Shown here piece after piece: positions 1-10,740 of a stretch of DNA of 64,000 nucleotides (positions are counted from its first letter, which is position 1; the number at the start of each line of letters is the position of its first letter). Source of the stretch: Dermacentor variabilis. Lineage: Eukaryota > Arthropoda > Arachnida > Ixodida > Ixodidae. The stretch is from the NCBI RefSeq assembly GCF_050947875.1, contig NW_027460390.1:2480001-2544000 (forward strand). Reading direction: 5' to 3'. Under the pieces are notes generated by a model, which saw only the letters and a program-made list of their open reading frames with translations, was not told where the DNA came from and did no database searches. The translations under genes were made by a program, and so were the position numbers.

Positions 1-419
1 ACATATTGCTTTTGTTTAGTGTTTCAAAGTGATGACGTGCTTTCTAGTGCAATTTTCCAATTTGTGGACGCGTTCTGAGTGCTGCTAGACTACTGTAAGG
101 AACTAGGCAGTGGTATAAAAGGGGAAAGAGCCTGGCAGGGCTTAGTGAGGGTTGTGCCGTGCTTGCTGACTGAGCGGTTGAGTTTCGGCGTAGTTCTAAC
201 GCTTGCCGGGAACGAGAACAAAAATGTCAACTCTCCCGAAGTCAATTTGCCGTGTTCTGTGTGAATCTGAACGAGAGAACGAGGCCTTCTCTGTGCGCTG
301 CGCTCAAGAAACGCCGAAGGACGCCCGACTTCGGTAATGAGCATCATCGAGCGACATCCCTCCGGACAGCGGATGCAGTCCCCTGACCATCGGGATCTCC
401 TTCCCCCGGCGGGGCGGTC
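1..419. other. Unassigned flank with a TATA-like motif
   Basis: No gene is recognisable here. A TATAAAAGG motif lies at 114-122 and could be a core promoter on the plus strand, but the open frames that follow are short and featureless. The stretch ends in a G-rich run just before the LTR-like sequence at 420, which is where the polypurine tract of an LTR retrotransposon would sit. It could therefore be the end of an element that begins left of the window. That reading is inference only. Confidence 0.3.
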
Positions 420-1055
420 TGTTACGTTTCGCCTACGACGCGCGGTATAGCCGGCGCGGACGCAGCGGACGCCGGGGCTTCGTTCAAAGCGGCGGACATT
501 TTGGCCCGTTCGGCGCCGCCGCTACGCCTCCCCGCCAAGCGCGTCCAGGCATGTTCCAATGCCACGTGTCTTCGTGTGTGCGTGTGTGTGTGTGTGTGCA
601 TGTTGGTGCCCACGCTTGTCAAAGCGCGGCAGCCGGGGAGAGGAGCTCCCCCAACTGTGAAGCGAGGAGGTCTTAGCGGCGCCGGCCCGGCGGATGCGTC
701 ACTACACTCGTCCCAACGTGTCTCAGCCTGTCCGTGCCGCGCATCACGTGTGCCTCTGACGAGGCGTTCCTTCTTGCCTCAACTGCGAGAGTATAAAAGC
801 AGCTGCCCCCGGACGCCGAGAGAGGCTCCGATTTCTTCTGTTGAGTTACGTGCTCTCCCGTCTCTCCACTTCGGTCGACCTGACCGCCCGCTCTTTTGCG
901 AAGCTAGAATAAACAAGTTGTTCTGTTAGCAGTCGCCTCATGCTTTGCCGGGACCATCGGATGCTTCCAGTTGTGCCCCAGGCCGCCAGGCCAACGCTAC
1001 CCTTGGGGCTTGCAACCCATGTGCAACAACAGGTGTCAGCGCTGAGATTCCAACA
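420..1055 (+). mobile_element. Probable LTR (Gypsy-like retrotransposon), solo or 3' copy
   Basis: The stretch begins TGTTACG and ends CCAACA, giving TG...CA ends. In plus orientation it holds a TATAAAAG box at 792-799 and an AATAAA signal at 908-913, the normal U3-R-U5 order of an LTR. It is CpG-rich, unlike its neighbours, and contains a (TG)n tract near 568-602. No flanking target duplication is visible, and homology with the second block begins at 1057, directly after it. It could be a solo LTR whose left flank was lost, or the 3' LTR of an element lying mostly outside the window. The 3' boundary might instead be 1031. Confidence 0.5.
568..602. repeat. (TG)n microsatellite
   Basis: A TG/CG-interrupted dinucleotide run inside the LTR-like sequence. 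It accounts for the strings of alternating His-Thr or Val-Cys codons seen in frames across this spot. Confidence 0.85.
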
Positions 1056-1056
1056 A

Positions 1057-1660
1057 TACCATTGTCATGCCATCGTCATCATTGAGTCACCGTCATACAG
1101 CTGTCTGCATACATTTGGTGCCATACCGTCGTCGTGCCGTCGCGGTCGTTCTATAGTCATCCTCTTAACTTCGTCATCCACCTGTCGTCATGCTGGCGCC
1201 GGCATGCCATCATCGTCGCAAAGTCGTCGTCATCCGGTTGTCATCACATTGTCGTCTTGAAAATGCCAAGCGAGTCATTTTATTGTAATTATGCAGCCTT
1301 CCTTTAATCGTGATCATGCCGCCGTTCCCATGCCATTGTCGTCATTGTGTCGCCTTCAGACGGTCGCTGTCGGGCATCCGTTGTCCCACCGTCGTCGTAA
1401 AGTCGTCATGCGGTGGTGCTCGTGCCATCGCCGTCATTCCAGCTTCTTTATCCGGTTGCCTTCATCCGGTTGTAGTTATAGTATTGTCATCATTTCACCA
1501 TTGTCATCTCATTGTCTTCATGTTCTCGACGTCATACTGCCTTTGTTGTTCCATCGACTTTTATTCTTATTCCTTCCATCGCCGTCACAGCACCGATGTC
1601 ATGGAGTAATTGTCGTGCCATCATTCTCGTTAGCAACTCTGCCAATCAAGTGGCATAGAA
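1057..1660 (+). repeat. Degenerate CGTC/CATC-rich array, plus orientation
   Basis: Dense short imperfect words such as CCGTCGTC, TGTCATC and ATGCCATCGTCATC recur without a strict period. Open frames across it are Ser/His/Arg/Cys-rich artefacts of the trinucleotide bias. Related words appear in reverse complement at 3290-4640: the segment around 1330-1370 resembles the reverse complement of about 3515-3565. The same array occurs at 34641-35240. Confidence 0.75.
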
Positions 1661-3289
1661 AAATTGGCCTATAGTGGATGCAGGCCGCGTCGCTTAAAGC
1701 AGAAGTAATTCAAATATTTCATGATAACTACAAATTAGAAATAAACGATATTCAACAGTATGAATTGTCACAACATCACTTGAATGATAATTGCATTACC
1801 GTCGACAACCATCTTCAGATAGGTTCCACTATAATTTTTTTCAAACGTATTCAAACTCTACGGCTTCGGTACTAACGGTAGAGTTATTACACTTGCGTTC
1901 TGTCGGTCATAGTGTCCAAGCTTCCTGATTCCCGTTTTTGTCACCTGCATCTTACTCACCGTTCTCAACTCTTTTGGGAGGGTTCGAAAATTCAGATTCC
2001 CTCTCTTGTGAGCGATGCTGCAACATCCTAAACAGAACCGGTTCAGAGCACGCGGGAACCTTTAGCAACCACTGCTGATACTTTTCCGGCACTAGACGTT
2101 ATTCGAGTGAGTAATGTCAGCCTTGGCTGTGTGCAAAGAAAGGGCACGCACTTGAATTTATTACTGCCGTCGATGGGATACATGACTGCTGTTAATGTTC
2201 GTCTCGTTCACCGAGGCTCAACAACAGAGAGGTAGCTGTTGTGAACGGTGACGCCACGCACTATTCGTGAGACACACCGATCCTGATGTGTTTCAAATGA
2301 GGACGCATCATCTTGCATGAGGTCACTGTCTTCCTAATTGGTAGAATACTTTGATACAGTTTAACTTCTATTGAAAGTTTTAAATTTCCGCTAAAATGTT
2401 AATCAGTATAGAAAAAGCGACCGAAAAACCTAAATCAAAATGAGCGCTTGAATGGGCCAAGGTCGAACAGGTTATTCTACTATAGCTGCCTCTTGCGGTT
2501 GTTTGAAAACAAGTGGAAGTGATAGGACTGAAGCCCAGTGAGATGTCTACGAGTTCTTCAGGGTCATTTTGCATTTTCTTTAGCTTGTTTGTAGGATCAG
2601 CAACTGCTTTTTTCATTGTCCCCCTTTGAGGGCCCAGGGGTTGAAGCTCAGACCAGCACAACGAGTAGCATATCTTGCGCTCCCCTACTTTTGCAAAATG
2701 GCACACCCCGCATGTGCTTAGTTCTGGTATTTCCCCCCACATTGCCTCTTAAGACAGTGGGGATGCTTTCCGACGCAGCTTCATTAGTTTTCGCTTTACA
2801 AGGGAAATATGTTTCAAGCTAGGAAATTAGCTCGGAGCTTCCTTCGCAAGTGAAAGATAGGATGTAGTAATTGTGGCTGCGGAGTATGCGATTTCTTGAG
2901 CGAACATCAAAATAGGGTAAATTGCACATACGCTACTAGTGCATATGTGCTACTAGTGCTGGCATGTCTATGTTGGCAAGTTCTCTTATGCTGCAAGACT
3001 GACCATAGCATTAGATATTTTAACCACACATTTAGATGAAGTAGGATTTTGAGTAGAGTATTGGATTAAAAAAGATACAGTAGAACCAATATCACCATGA
3101 CTGTCGACAGTAATTGAATTAGCATTCAGGCAATGTAGCGACGAACCGGATTTCTCAGGTAAGGTTTACTTGAAATCGTTTGCGGTCATTCTGACACTTG
3201 CATAGCTTCAGTTACATGTGGCGCCCACTCTAGGTTGTATGGACTCACTTTGCTTTTGGCACTCGCTTGCGAAGGTCGCGTATGAGCAT
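1661..3289. other. Spacer between the two CGTC-rich arrays
   Basis: No recognisable gene. A 65-codon plus-strand frame at 1678-1875 is kept in the block B copy (35262-35459) but with about six amino-acid changes, so it looks like ordinary non-coding sequence. Positions about 2236-2847 are absent from block B, where the sequence jumps directly to the shared word GTGAAAGATAGG. No inverted termini are evident at the edges of that extra piece. Confidence 0.5.
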
Positions 3290-4640
3290 GCTAGGACGTA
3301 GGGACGACGATGGAGCGTCAAATGTGGTGTGCCGACTACAGCATAACCGACAATGACATGACGATTCCGAAATGATAATGATATTATAAGGACGATTGCT
3401 TGAAAACAAAGGTACAACTACGACGGCAAGACGACAAAAGGAAGACCAAGCTACACTGACGATAATGACATGACCACGACGGCACGGCGACGACAATATG
3501 ACAACAGATGCATATAACAGCGACTGTCTGAAGACGACGCAGTGACAAAGATGGCATGACAACAGCGACATATCAGGATTGAATGACGACACCATGGTTA
3601 TCATAGAATGACAAACAAGGAACCTAATCGGACCGACACAGCCGGTATGACTACAACGCCAAAACGACAACGGGATGACGTTTTGAAGTGACAAGGATGG
3701 TGCCATGGCGACATGGGAGGCAAGGATGGTGCCAAGGCATGCCATGGCGACATTGCCATGCCAACGGCTTTGTGACGACGGCGGCATGACGACGAATGTA
3801 TAACAACGAATGCTATACCGCGACTGTATGATGACGACGCTGTGTTGTTGTAATGCAAATAATGGCATGAGGACAATGGTATAAGTTCGAATGCGCGATG
3901 ACGACTACGTCACGAAGACTGTATGACCATGACTATATGAAGGCGATGGAGGGACGATGAGAGCATGGCAAAACTAGAATGACGACTATCACATGACCAC
4001 GAGAGCCCCGCGGCAGTATGACAACGAATGCAACACAACTGTAGATGGCGCGATAATGACGGCATGACGAGAGTCGGATTACAATCCTGCAATGATGACA
4101 ATACAAGAATCATAACGACATCCCTACCAGGAGCACATTCCTAGTAGCCGGCGGTATTAGACAATTCGCGTAACTGGGTAAGTGTACAGGGCGTGACGAC
4201 GACTGCGTGACGAGAGTCGGAAGGCGAAGCTTTAATGGCGATGCTGAAATGACCACGAGGGCCTCACGACGATGTTATGACAAAAAATGTATGACGTCTG
4301 TGTAAGGATGATGGCGTGACGACGACGGCATGACAAACCTGGAACGACGACAACGCAACGACCACAACGGCACCAAGGCCGCGAGCACGTACCTAGTGGC
4401 ACAAGTTTTCAGATTACTCGGGCCACTGTATCGGCGTAAAAGGCAAGACGATGACTGCAGGACGAGAGTTACATGATGAAGCTTTAATGGCGACGATGGA
4501 GTGACCGAAGCGGCATCACGGCTACGCTACGAGCACATACTTAGATTGGACGGCACCATCTTCAGGCAGTCGCTGTCATGGATCCGTTGATATACTGTCG
4601 TCGACATGCTGTCGCAGTCGCGTAACTTCGGCTAGTGGAT
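3290..4640 (-). repeat. Degenerate CGTC/CATC-rich array, inverted orientation
   Basis: The same word family as at 1057-1660, but here the plus strand reads GACGACG, GATGACG and GGCATGAC, so the array is inverted relative to the first. The two arrays flank a spacer of about 1.6 kb. The open frames here, including a 207-codon minus frame at 3245-3868, are Ser/Val/Cys/His-rich products of the repeat and not genes. Near 4555-4590 a short piece returns to plus orientation. Confidence 0.75.
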
Positions 4641-4886
4641 CGGCCTAAGAGGCTAGACAGATATATAGACATATAAGCTCAAAACGCGCGAAGAAGACAA
4701 AGAATGCTAACCGCATTAAAATACAGTTTTCCTGAAATGCGAGATCGCGTTACTTGCTTTGAGAATGAACAGCAATTTCACCATGTCACAAGTGAGTGAA
4801 TGTTTAATTTGAGGGTATTCAGTGAAACAACGAGCATTTTCTTTCTTTTTGAATGTCGGCGAGTGTTCAGTCATCGTACACGTTGA

Positions 4887-5480
4887 CTACGAGATACTTG
4901 AATGTATATCTAATGACTGGAAGCGGAGTGTGCAGTGTGCACAACACTTTTCTCCTCCAAGACACGAAAAAAAGAGCTTCCCCTCTTTCATCCGCGAGCA
5001 CTGCTCCTCCAAATGGCGCATGTAGTTCATCGAAACATCCGTGTTAAAAGCGAGGAACTCCCTGAGGTTCCACACCACACGTGTCATATCGAACTCTGCG
5101 GCCTGCGACGTGCAATGTGCACGAAGCACGAACCAAGTATGGCCCTTGGTGGACTTAATGGTCGAGAACATCTACCACCGTGATCAACTGGCTTGCGGTC
5201 TCCACTGCCTCAGAGACAACGTCCAACTGGGCGCGAACAAGCCTCGGCAGCGCGATGAGCATCCTAAGCAGCATGTCTCGCCCGCAAACGCCGTATACTG
5301 CGACACTTTTTTGGTCCTTGCAGTCGTGCACCAAGTTGAGGACATACTGGCTGAGCGTTCTGGCACTGATGGTGACGTGCGGAAGCTTCTTTCTGGATTT
5401 TTGCAGGAGATGTTTGGTGTTCTTCCATGTGGAGCTGTTGAACATCAAAGTGTTCGTCGAATTCTCTCGGCGTTCTGAAC
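4887..5480 (-). pseudogene. Displaced C-terminal part of F-box protein, U1
   Basis: In the frame offset by one from the F-box ORF the minus strand reads a leucine-rich, natural-looking protein segment starting about NTLMFNSSTWKN and including KLPHVTISARTLSQYVL and DMLLRMLIALPRLV. It is likely the original C-terminal half of the F-box protein, since the F-box frame becomes Gln/Arg-rich past the same point. In U1 this segment breaks again: a stop follows VVDVLDH near 5155, and the remainder (KGHTWFVLRAHC onward) is in another frame at 4887-5171. I infer a pseudogene tail; an unseen intron is the alternative. Confidence 0.5.
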
Positions 5481-6262
5481 AGGGAGTCGAACCGCCAGGT
5501 TCCGCACTCTCCATCCACTGAAAGGATACGGAGCTTGAGGAAAGACTGAAGTACCTGTGCCACCGTCACGTCGTTCTCGTTCCAAACGCTGCCGATCTGG
5601 AGTAACTTCAGGTTTGGACGTGCCTTAAACACGTGCAGCAATCCGCCTGTGAATATACGAGTTACTGAGAGGCATGCCAGATGCTGCAGTGATTCGATGC
5701 ACCCCCATGTGCTTCTATGGCGTACCCGATCCGAGTTGATATCCAGTCGTTCAAGCAAAGGACAGCTGGCGTATCGCTGGCGAAGAATGCCGTCCTCGAT
5801 GTAGACTTCTCGCGAAGTCGAGTATACTCTCAGGCATTTTAAGCTCTGGAGAAGGCGTACGTCATGTGGCAGCGGCGTATCGTTCCCACGCAACGCCACG
5901 GCGGTAACTGACTCGCAGATTCGCAGAATGATTGGCATGCTGCGATGTGAGGGCCCTCGGCAAGGTATCACCAGCTCTTTCACCAGTTTGAAGTGCGTCG
6001 AGCAAGGAGCGATGTCTTCTACGCAGATTATTCCGGAGACATTAAGCTTGCGGATAAGGGTGGCTCTGTTTAGGCCCTCGTCCACCGGATGCTCTCTTTC
6101 CATGTCCCGCAGGTTGATACGCACCGCTGTCCAGAGGCAAGGGTCGAAGGCTAACCTCTTCCATCGCTCGTTCTCCTGGGCTATTGTCGCGAGCCAGAGT
6201 TGAGGGAGGTAAGCGAATATCTTGAGGACGAGTTCAACTGGGAGGTCGTCAAAGTGCAACAT
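5264..6262 (-). CDS. F-box/LRR-like protein, U1 copy (332 aa, C-terminus frameshifted)
   Basis: The protein opens MLHFDDLPVELVLKIFAYLP and continues through ERWKRLAFDPCLW. This is a clear F-box (residues about 3-48) with the LP.EL...IF.YLP core and the conserved W..L..DP.LW end. F-box proteins bind Skp1 and present substrates to SCF ubiquitin ligases; that role is inferred from the family. Residues about 60-265 hold irregular leucine-rich stretches (CPLLERLDI, LQHLACLSV, RPNLKLLQIGS, LKLRILSVDG) suggesting an LRR substrate-binding region. From about residue 265 the frame turns Gln/Arg-rich, while the credible continuation lies in the next frame. The start is preceded by an AAG-rich leader. 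The copy may be expressed or be a young pseudogene. Confidence 0.55.
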   Translation of the reverse strand: MLHFDDLPVELVLKIFAYLPQLWLATIAQENERWKRLAFDPCLWTAVRINLRDMEREHPVDEGLNRATLIRKLNVSGIICVEDIAPCSTHFKLVKELVIPCRGPSHRSMPIILRICESVTAVALRGNDTPLPHDVRLLQSLKCLRVYSTSREVYIEDGILRQRYASCPLLERLDINSDRVRHRSTWGCIESLQHLACLSVTRIFTGGLLHVFKARPNLKLLQIGSVWNENDVTVAQVLQSFLKLRILSVDGECGTWRFDSLFRTPREFDEHFDVQQLHMEEHQTSPAKIQKEASARHHQCQNAQPVCPQLGARLQGPKKCRSIRRLRARHAA

Positions 6263-6518
6263 CTTCTTCTTCTGCTTCTTCTTCCTTCAAAATTCTGGCA
6301 CGTACCCAGGAGGAGCAGATTGGCCATGGCACTCAATGGAAACATAACGTCAACTTCTTGCTTCGTGTTAACTTATTGATCTGTACTATCTATGTTTAAT
6401 TAGTAGTGAATATAAATTATTTTTCTGTTCCCGTTTCTCCAATAGTCATGCTAGTTTTGCCGAAGATGCTATATTACGAAAACAACGCGATTCAGTGTTA
6501 ATAATGAGGAAAATGTGC
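6263..6518. promoter_or_regulatory. Upstream region of the U1 F-box ORF
   Basis: Immediately 5' of the F-box start, in minus-strand sense, is an AAG/GAAG-rich leader (6263-6290) that varies in repeat number between units. Beyond it is AT-rich sequence shared by all five units. No convincing TATA box or initiator can be assigned by eye. Confidence 0.3.
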
Positions 6519-7277
6519 TTAACATGAGAGTCTCCCAGTCGCCATGACGTACTCATGCACAACCTGACACACTTCCATTCGGGCTCGACAAGGGGTACTT
6601 GCCCCAAAAGATAACATGTTAATCAGCGAGAAAGCAAGGCCCATACGCGATAGGGGCTGCTTTAAGTAGGTCTTCCTTTCGGAATTATATTTGCGGAAAA
6701 AGAGGAGGAAATGGTACAGTGATTCTAAATCCCCACATGATGCACAAAAGTTCGATGCTGCGAAGCCACACCTACTCATGAACAGATTTTGTTGAGGTAT
6801 TCGACATCGTAATAGTGTAATGGAAACTTCGCATTGCCGAGAGGGACAAGACCGCACATTCAAGGGGAACGCTAAATGTTCGTAATCCGGAGCAGCAACG
6901 AGGGGGCTCATTTTTTTCTACCTAGGACTTGTTGTCGCCACGGGAACCTTGTTACCGTTAGCAGAGTAAGATTTGGTATAAAGAAACTCACTGCCTACAA
7001 GCGCTGTCTTTGCCAAGCTGTCTGTAATCTCAATGAGTGCTAGTCCACGCTGTCCAGTTATCCACAAAACGGGATTGTGTAGCGATCGGTGCAATGGTGA
7101 ATTATTTGTGCCTACCATCGACTTAAGAACTGACAAGCAGTCTCCGAGCAATATTGTGCGACACACTTTTCGGAATTTTGTATACGACCAAGCATATGGC
7201 CATGAATTTGGCCACATAAAATTGGAGTGTAATCGGGAAGACGGATAGCAAAGCTTCATGACAGTGTTGGAGAGCAA
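6519..7277 (-). pseudogene. Retroelement RNase H and zinc-knuckle remnant, U1
   Basis: Two minus-strand frames separated by a short break. The upstream frame (6918-7277) reads SPLHRSLHNPVLW, then ITGQRGLALIEITDSLAKTAL, which matches the late RNase H motif of I/Jockey-type retrotransposons (W-.-GHRGL.-NE.AD.LAK). The downstream frame (6519-6911) holds CRIPQQNLFMSRCGFAASN followed by CASCGDLESLYHFLL, a CC-H-type zinc knuckle usual after RNase H. The catalytic N-terminal half of RNase H is degraded and the His is replaced (GQRG). It is a remnant of a non-LTR element older than the unit amplification. Confidence 0.6.
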
Positions 7278-8007
7278 ATGCCTATCGCTGATTTCTCACC
7301 TTTTTATTAGGCGTCCGTGGACACTGCATTATCTAAGGGAAAATCTTCCAAATACTAATTCCAAAGTTCGACTAGCGTTAGCTTGTCTATGAAATTAGCA
7401 TTCCTTGGAAAGCGCAACATGGCCGCGCTAATTTAGCGTTCCTCTTCTTCTTTTTCTTTGACCCCTAGCGCTTTCGTTTTATCAAATATTTTTACGAGAG
7501 CGATAGCTTGGTGTTCTTATTCCTGTATGAGGAAATAAACTATGAATTGTCACTGGTGTGCCAGAGAATGTCTACTTTCACTACTTCCGGAGTTTCCCGG
7601 GGGAGGGGGCTCAGCTCACTCCGGGCGATGCGGAAGCCACCCCCCTCCTCCCCCCCGCGCTCGCACACACATACTCACACACCTAAAGGGCCATAGCGAG
7701 AGCTTTGTCACCCACATCATTTCAGGCTTCTTTTGCCTTTCCTCGACCTTTTTACTTGAAATTTTACTGGGGCTAATAGCTCACTGCATAATTGTTGGCG
7801 CGGACGTGCAAGGCTTCTAATTCATACTTTCGCTTTATTTCTGCAAATCCGGACAATAGGAGGACTCGCGCATTCGAAGATCTAACGTCGGCTGCCTCAT
7901 CCGTATATTCTCACTTCAACATGGTTTTAAGTTTCCACACAATATATACATACACAATATATATGAATATACACACAGGAGAAAGCTTATTATATATTTG
8001 AAAGAAA
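7278..8007. other. Non-coding part of unit U1 with (CA)n tract
   Basis: No gene is seen. It includes a C-rich stretch followed by a (CA)n microsatellite near 7663-7682, whose length differs between units, and an AT-rich section with ATATATAC words at about 7940-8005 just before the RTE 3' end. Confidence 0.6.
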
Positions 8008-10740
8008 TCAACATCATCATCAGCCTGTTTTATGTCCACTGCAGGACGAAGGCCTCACCCTGAGATCTTTAATTACCCCTGTCATGCGCCAACCGATTGC
8101 AACTATAGCGCCCGCGAATTTGCTAATTTCATCGCTCCACCTAGTCTTTTGTCGTCCTCGATTGCGTTTTTTTCCCTTGATGCCCCTTCTTAATGTAACG
8201 CTCTGTAACGGTTATCTAACCGGCGCATTACATGACCTGCCTAGCTCCATGTTTAAGCGTTGCATTTTGCAATCACTCAGTTCAGCCCTTGGGCGCGGCC
8301 GGGCAGCCACCATTGAGGGTATGAGCCATTGTTCGTTGCTGCGCGTCTCATATGTGGGTCTATTCTCTTTTGTGTTTGCTATGTTTGTTATTAAGTTGCT
8401 TCTATTTTTATGCGTTGCATATTGCAATCACTCAGTTCAGCCCTTGGGCGCGGCCGGGCAGCCACCATTGACCTTTAGCGCAACCACGTGACGTGACGTC
8501 ACGATAGCCGGAGGAAAAGCTGGGCCCCAACTCGCGCAATATGCAACGTCTTCTTGGCTTAACCAAGCTAAGCCTGGCCATTTTTTTCCCTCTTGATGTC
8601 AATTAGAATATCGTCTATACCCGTTTGCTCTCTGGTCCAAACCGCTCTCGTTCTGTCTCTTAACGTTATGCCTAGCAATCTTCGTTCCTTCGCTCTTTGC
8701 GCGGTCCTTAACTTGTTCTCAAGCTTCTTTGTCAGTCTCCAAGTCTCTGTCCCATATGTCAGCACCGGTAAAATGCACTGATTGTACACCTTCCTTTTCA
8801 ATGATAGTGGTAAGCTTCCAGTCAGGAGCTGGCAATATCTGCCGTATGCCATCCAACTCATTTCTATTTCTGTGAATTTCATTCTAGTGATGATGGTTCC
8901 CTGTGACTAATTGACCTAAGTAAACGTACTCCTTCACATACTCTAGAGGTCGACTGGCGATCCTGAACTCTTGTTCCTTTGCCCGGCTATTTAATATTAT
9001 CTTTGTCTTCTGCATATTAATCTTCAACCCCACTCTTACACTCTCTCTGTTAAGGTCCTCAATCATTTGTTGTAATTCGTCTGCATTGTTGCTGAATAGA
9101 ACATTGTCATCTGCAAACCGCAGGTTGCTGAGATATTTGCCGTCGATCTTAACTCCTAAGCCTTCCCAGTTTATTAGCTTGAATACTTCTCCTAAGCACG
9201 CAGTGAACAGCATTGTAGAGATTGTGTCTCCCTGTCTGACTCTTTTCTTTATAGGTATCGTCCTGCTTTTCTTGTGTAGAATTAAGGTAGCTGTAGAACC
9301 TCTGTAGATATTTTCCAATGTATTTACGTAAGCGTTCTATACTCCTTGATTATGTAATGCCTCTATGACTGCTGGTACCTCTGCTGAATCAAATGCCTTT
9401 CGTAATCTATGAAAGCCATATAGAGAGGCTTATTGTACTCTGCGGATTTCTCGATAACCTGATTGATGACAAGGACGTGATGAATAGTAGAGTATCCCTT
9501 CCTGAAGCCAGCCTTTTCCTTTAGTTGACTAAAGTCCACTGTTGCCTTTATTCTATTGGATATTATTTTGCTAAATATTGTATATAATACTGATCGTAAG
9601 CTAATGGGCCTATAATTTTTCAATTATTTCACGTCTCCCTTTTTGAGGATTAGTATAATGTTCGCATTCTTCCAGTTTTCTGGGAGCCTTGCAGTCGATA
9701 GACACTTCGTATAGAAAGCCGCCAGTTTTTCAAGCATTATGTCTCCTCGATCTTTGATTAAATCGACTGTTATTCCATATTCTCCTGCTGGTCTTCCTCG
9801 TTTCACCTCATCGCTAGTTATGGGAGGAGTTCCAGTATCGTGTTCATTACTGTTTCTAACTGAGGTATCTTGACTCCTCTGGGGACTGTACAGGTCACTA
9901 TAGAATTCTTCCGCTGCTTTTACTATATCTTCGAGATTGCTAATGATATTACCATGCTCATCTTTCATTGCATACATCTTAGTTTGCCCTATGCCAAGTT
10001 TCTTTCTCACGGATTTGAGGTTGCGTACATTTTTTACGGCTTCTTCAGTCTTTCTGACGTTATAGTTTCGAATATCCCTTATTTTCGCCTTCTTACTCAG
10101 TTTTGACAGTTCCGTGAATTCTATCTCTTCAGTTGGACACTTTCATTTTTTCTCGTTTCTTTATGAGGTACTTTGTTACTTGGGAGAGCTTGCCTACTGG
10201 TCGCCTTGGTGTCTTGCCTCCCACTTCAATTGCACCCTCTGAAGACAACCTAGTTACGGTTTCATTTATTAGCTCTATGTCATCATCATCTCTCTGTTCT
10301 AAGGCTTGACATATGTTTGCACGTACCTATCTGACTTTGTCTGATTTTAGCCTTACTGCTTCTAGGTTGACCTGTTTCTTCTTGACCAATTCAGCTCTTT
10401 CTCTCTTCAAATTGAAGTAAATCGTTGCCTTCACTAACTTATGATCACTGCATTTTACCCCACCTACCACTTCTACATCCTGCACTATGCTGGGATCAGC
10501 AGAAAGTATGAAGTCAAATTCATTTCTTGTTTCACCATTAGAGTTTTTCCAGGTCCACTTTCTGTTGCTACGCTTCCTGAAAAAGGTGTTCATTATTCGA
10601 AGCTTATTCGTTTCTAAGAATTCTACCAGCATCTCTCCTCTACCGTTCCTAGAATCGACGCCGTAGTTGCCAATTCCTTGTTCACCAGCATGCTTTTATC
10701 CATTTTTGCATTGAAGTCGCAAATTACTACAGTATATTGA
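8008..10740 (-). mobile_element. 5'-truncated, frameshifted RTE retrotransposon, U1
   Basis: Minus-strand pieces match the intact RTE at 18834-21812 in order: end of endonuclease and linker (10327-10632, TFFRKRSNRKWTW, then NGETRNEFDFILSADPS), RT start (9624-10010), RT core (9363-9623, NYRPISLRSV and FRKGYSTIHHV), the catalytic block (8884-9318, KRVRQGDTIS and LRFADDNVLFS) and the C-terminal part (8568-8882, ILPVLTYGTETWRLTKK). The YADD-type motif is present as FADD. The element ends at the left in a CATCATCAT tail at 8009-8021. Its 5' end is lost near 10740, just inside the DFNA endonuclease motif. Frameshifts make it dead, and a 323-bp insertion interrupts it. Confidence 0.85.
8255..8577. 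mobile_element. 323-bp foldback/MITE-like insertion inside U1 RTE copy
   Basis: This block is absent at the equivalent place in U5 (near 53911), which defines its edges. It has two direct copies of a 62-bp segment, about 93 bp apart; the second copy pairs with an inverted GCAATATGCAACG near the right end. A TGACGTCA palindrome lies in the right half. In U1 the left arm has changed (AAGCGTTGCATTTTGC). Confidence 0.7.

Noticed and set aside
114..122. TATA box as a host gene promoter
   Set aside because: No credible coding exon follows and an LTR begins 300 bases downstream; left as an unassigned motif.
501..929. 142-codon frame over the LTR
   Set aside because: Runs across the (TG)n tract, TATA box and polyadenylation signal of an LTR.
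1678..1875. 65-codon frame preserved in both duplicated blocks
   Set aside because: Several amino-acid changes in 65 codons between copies, as expected of neutral sequence; no motif.
3245..3868. 207-codon minus-strand frame (and similar frames at 1291-1674, 34050-34403, 34491-34844, 36212-36850)
   Set aside because: Ser/His/Cys/Val-rich products of the CGTC repeat; no domain and no conservation beyond DNA identity.
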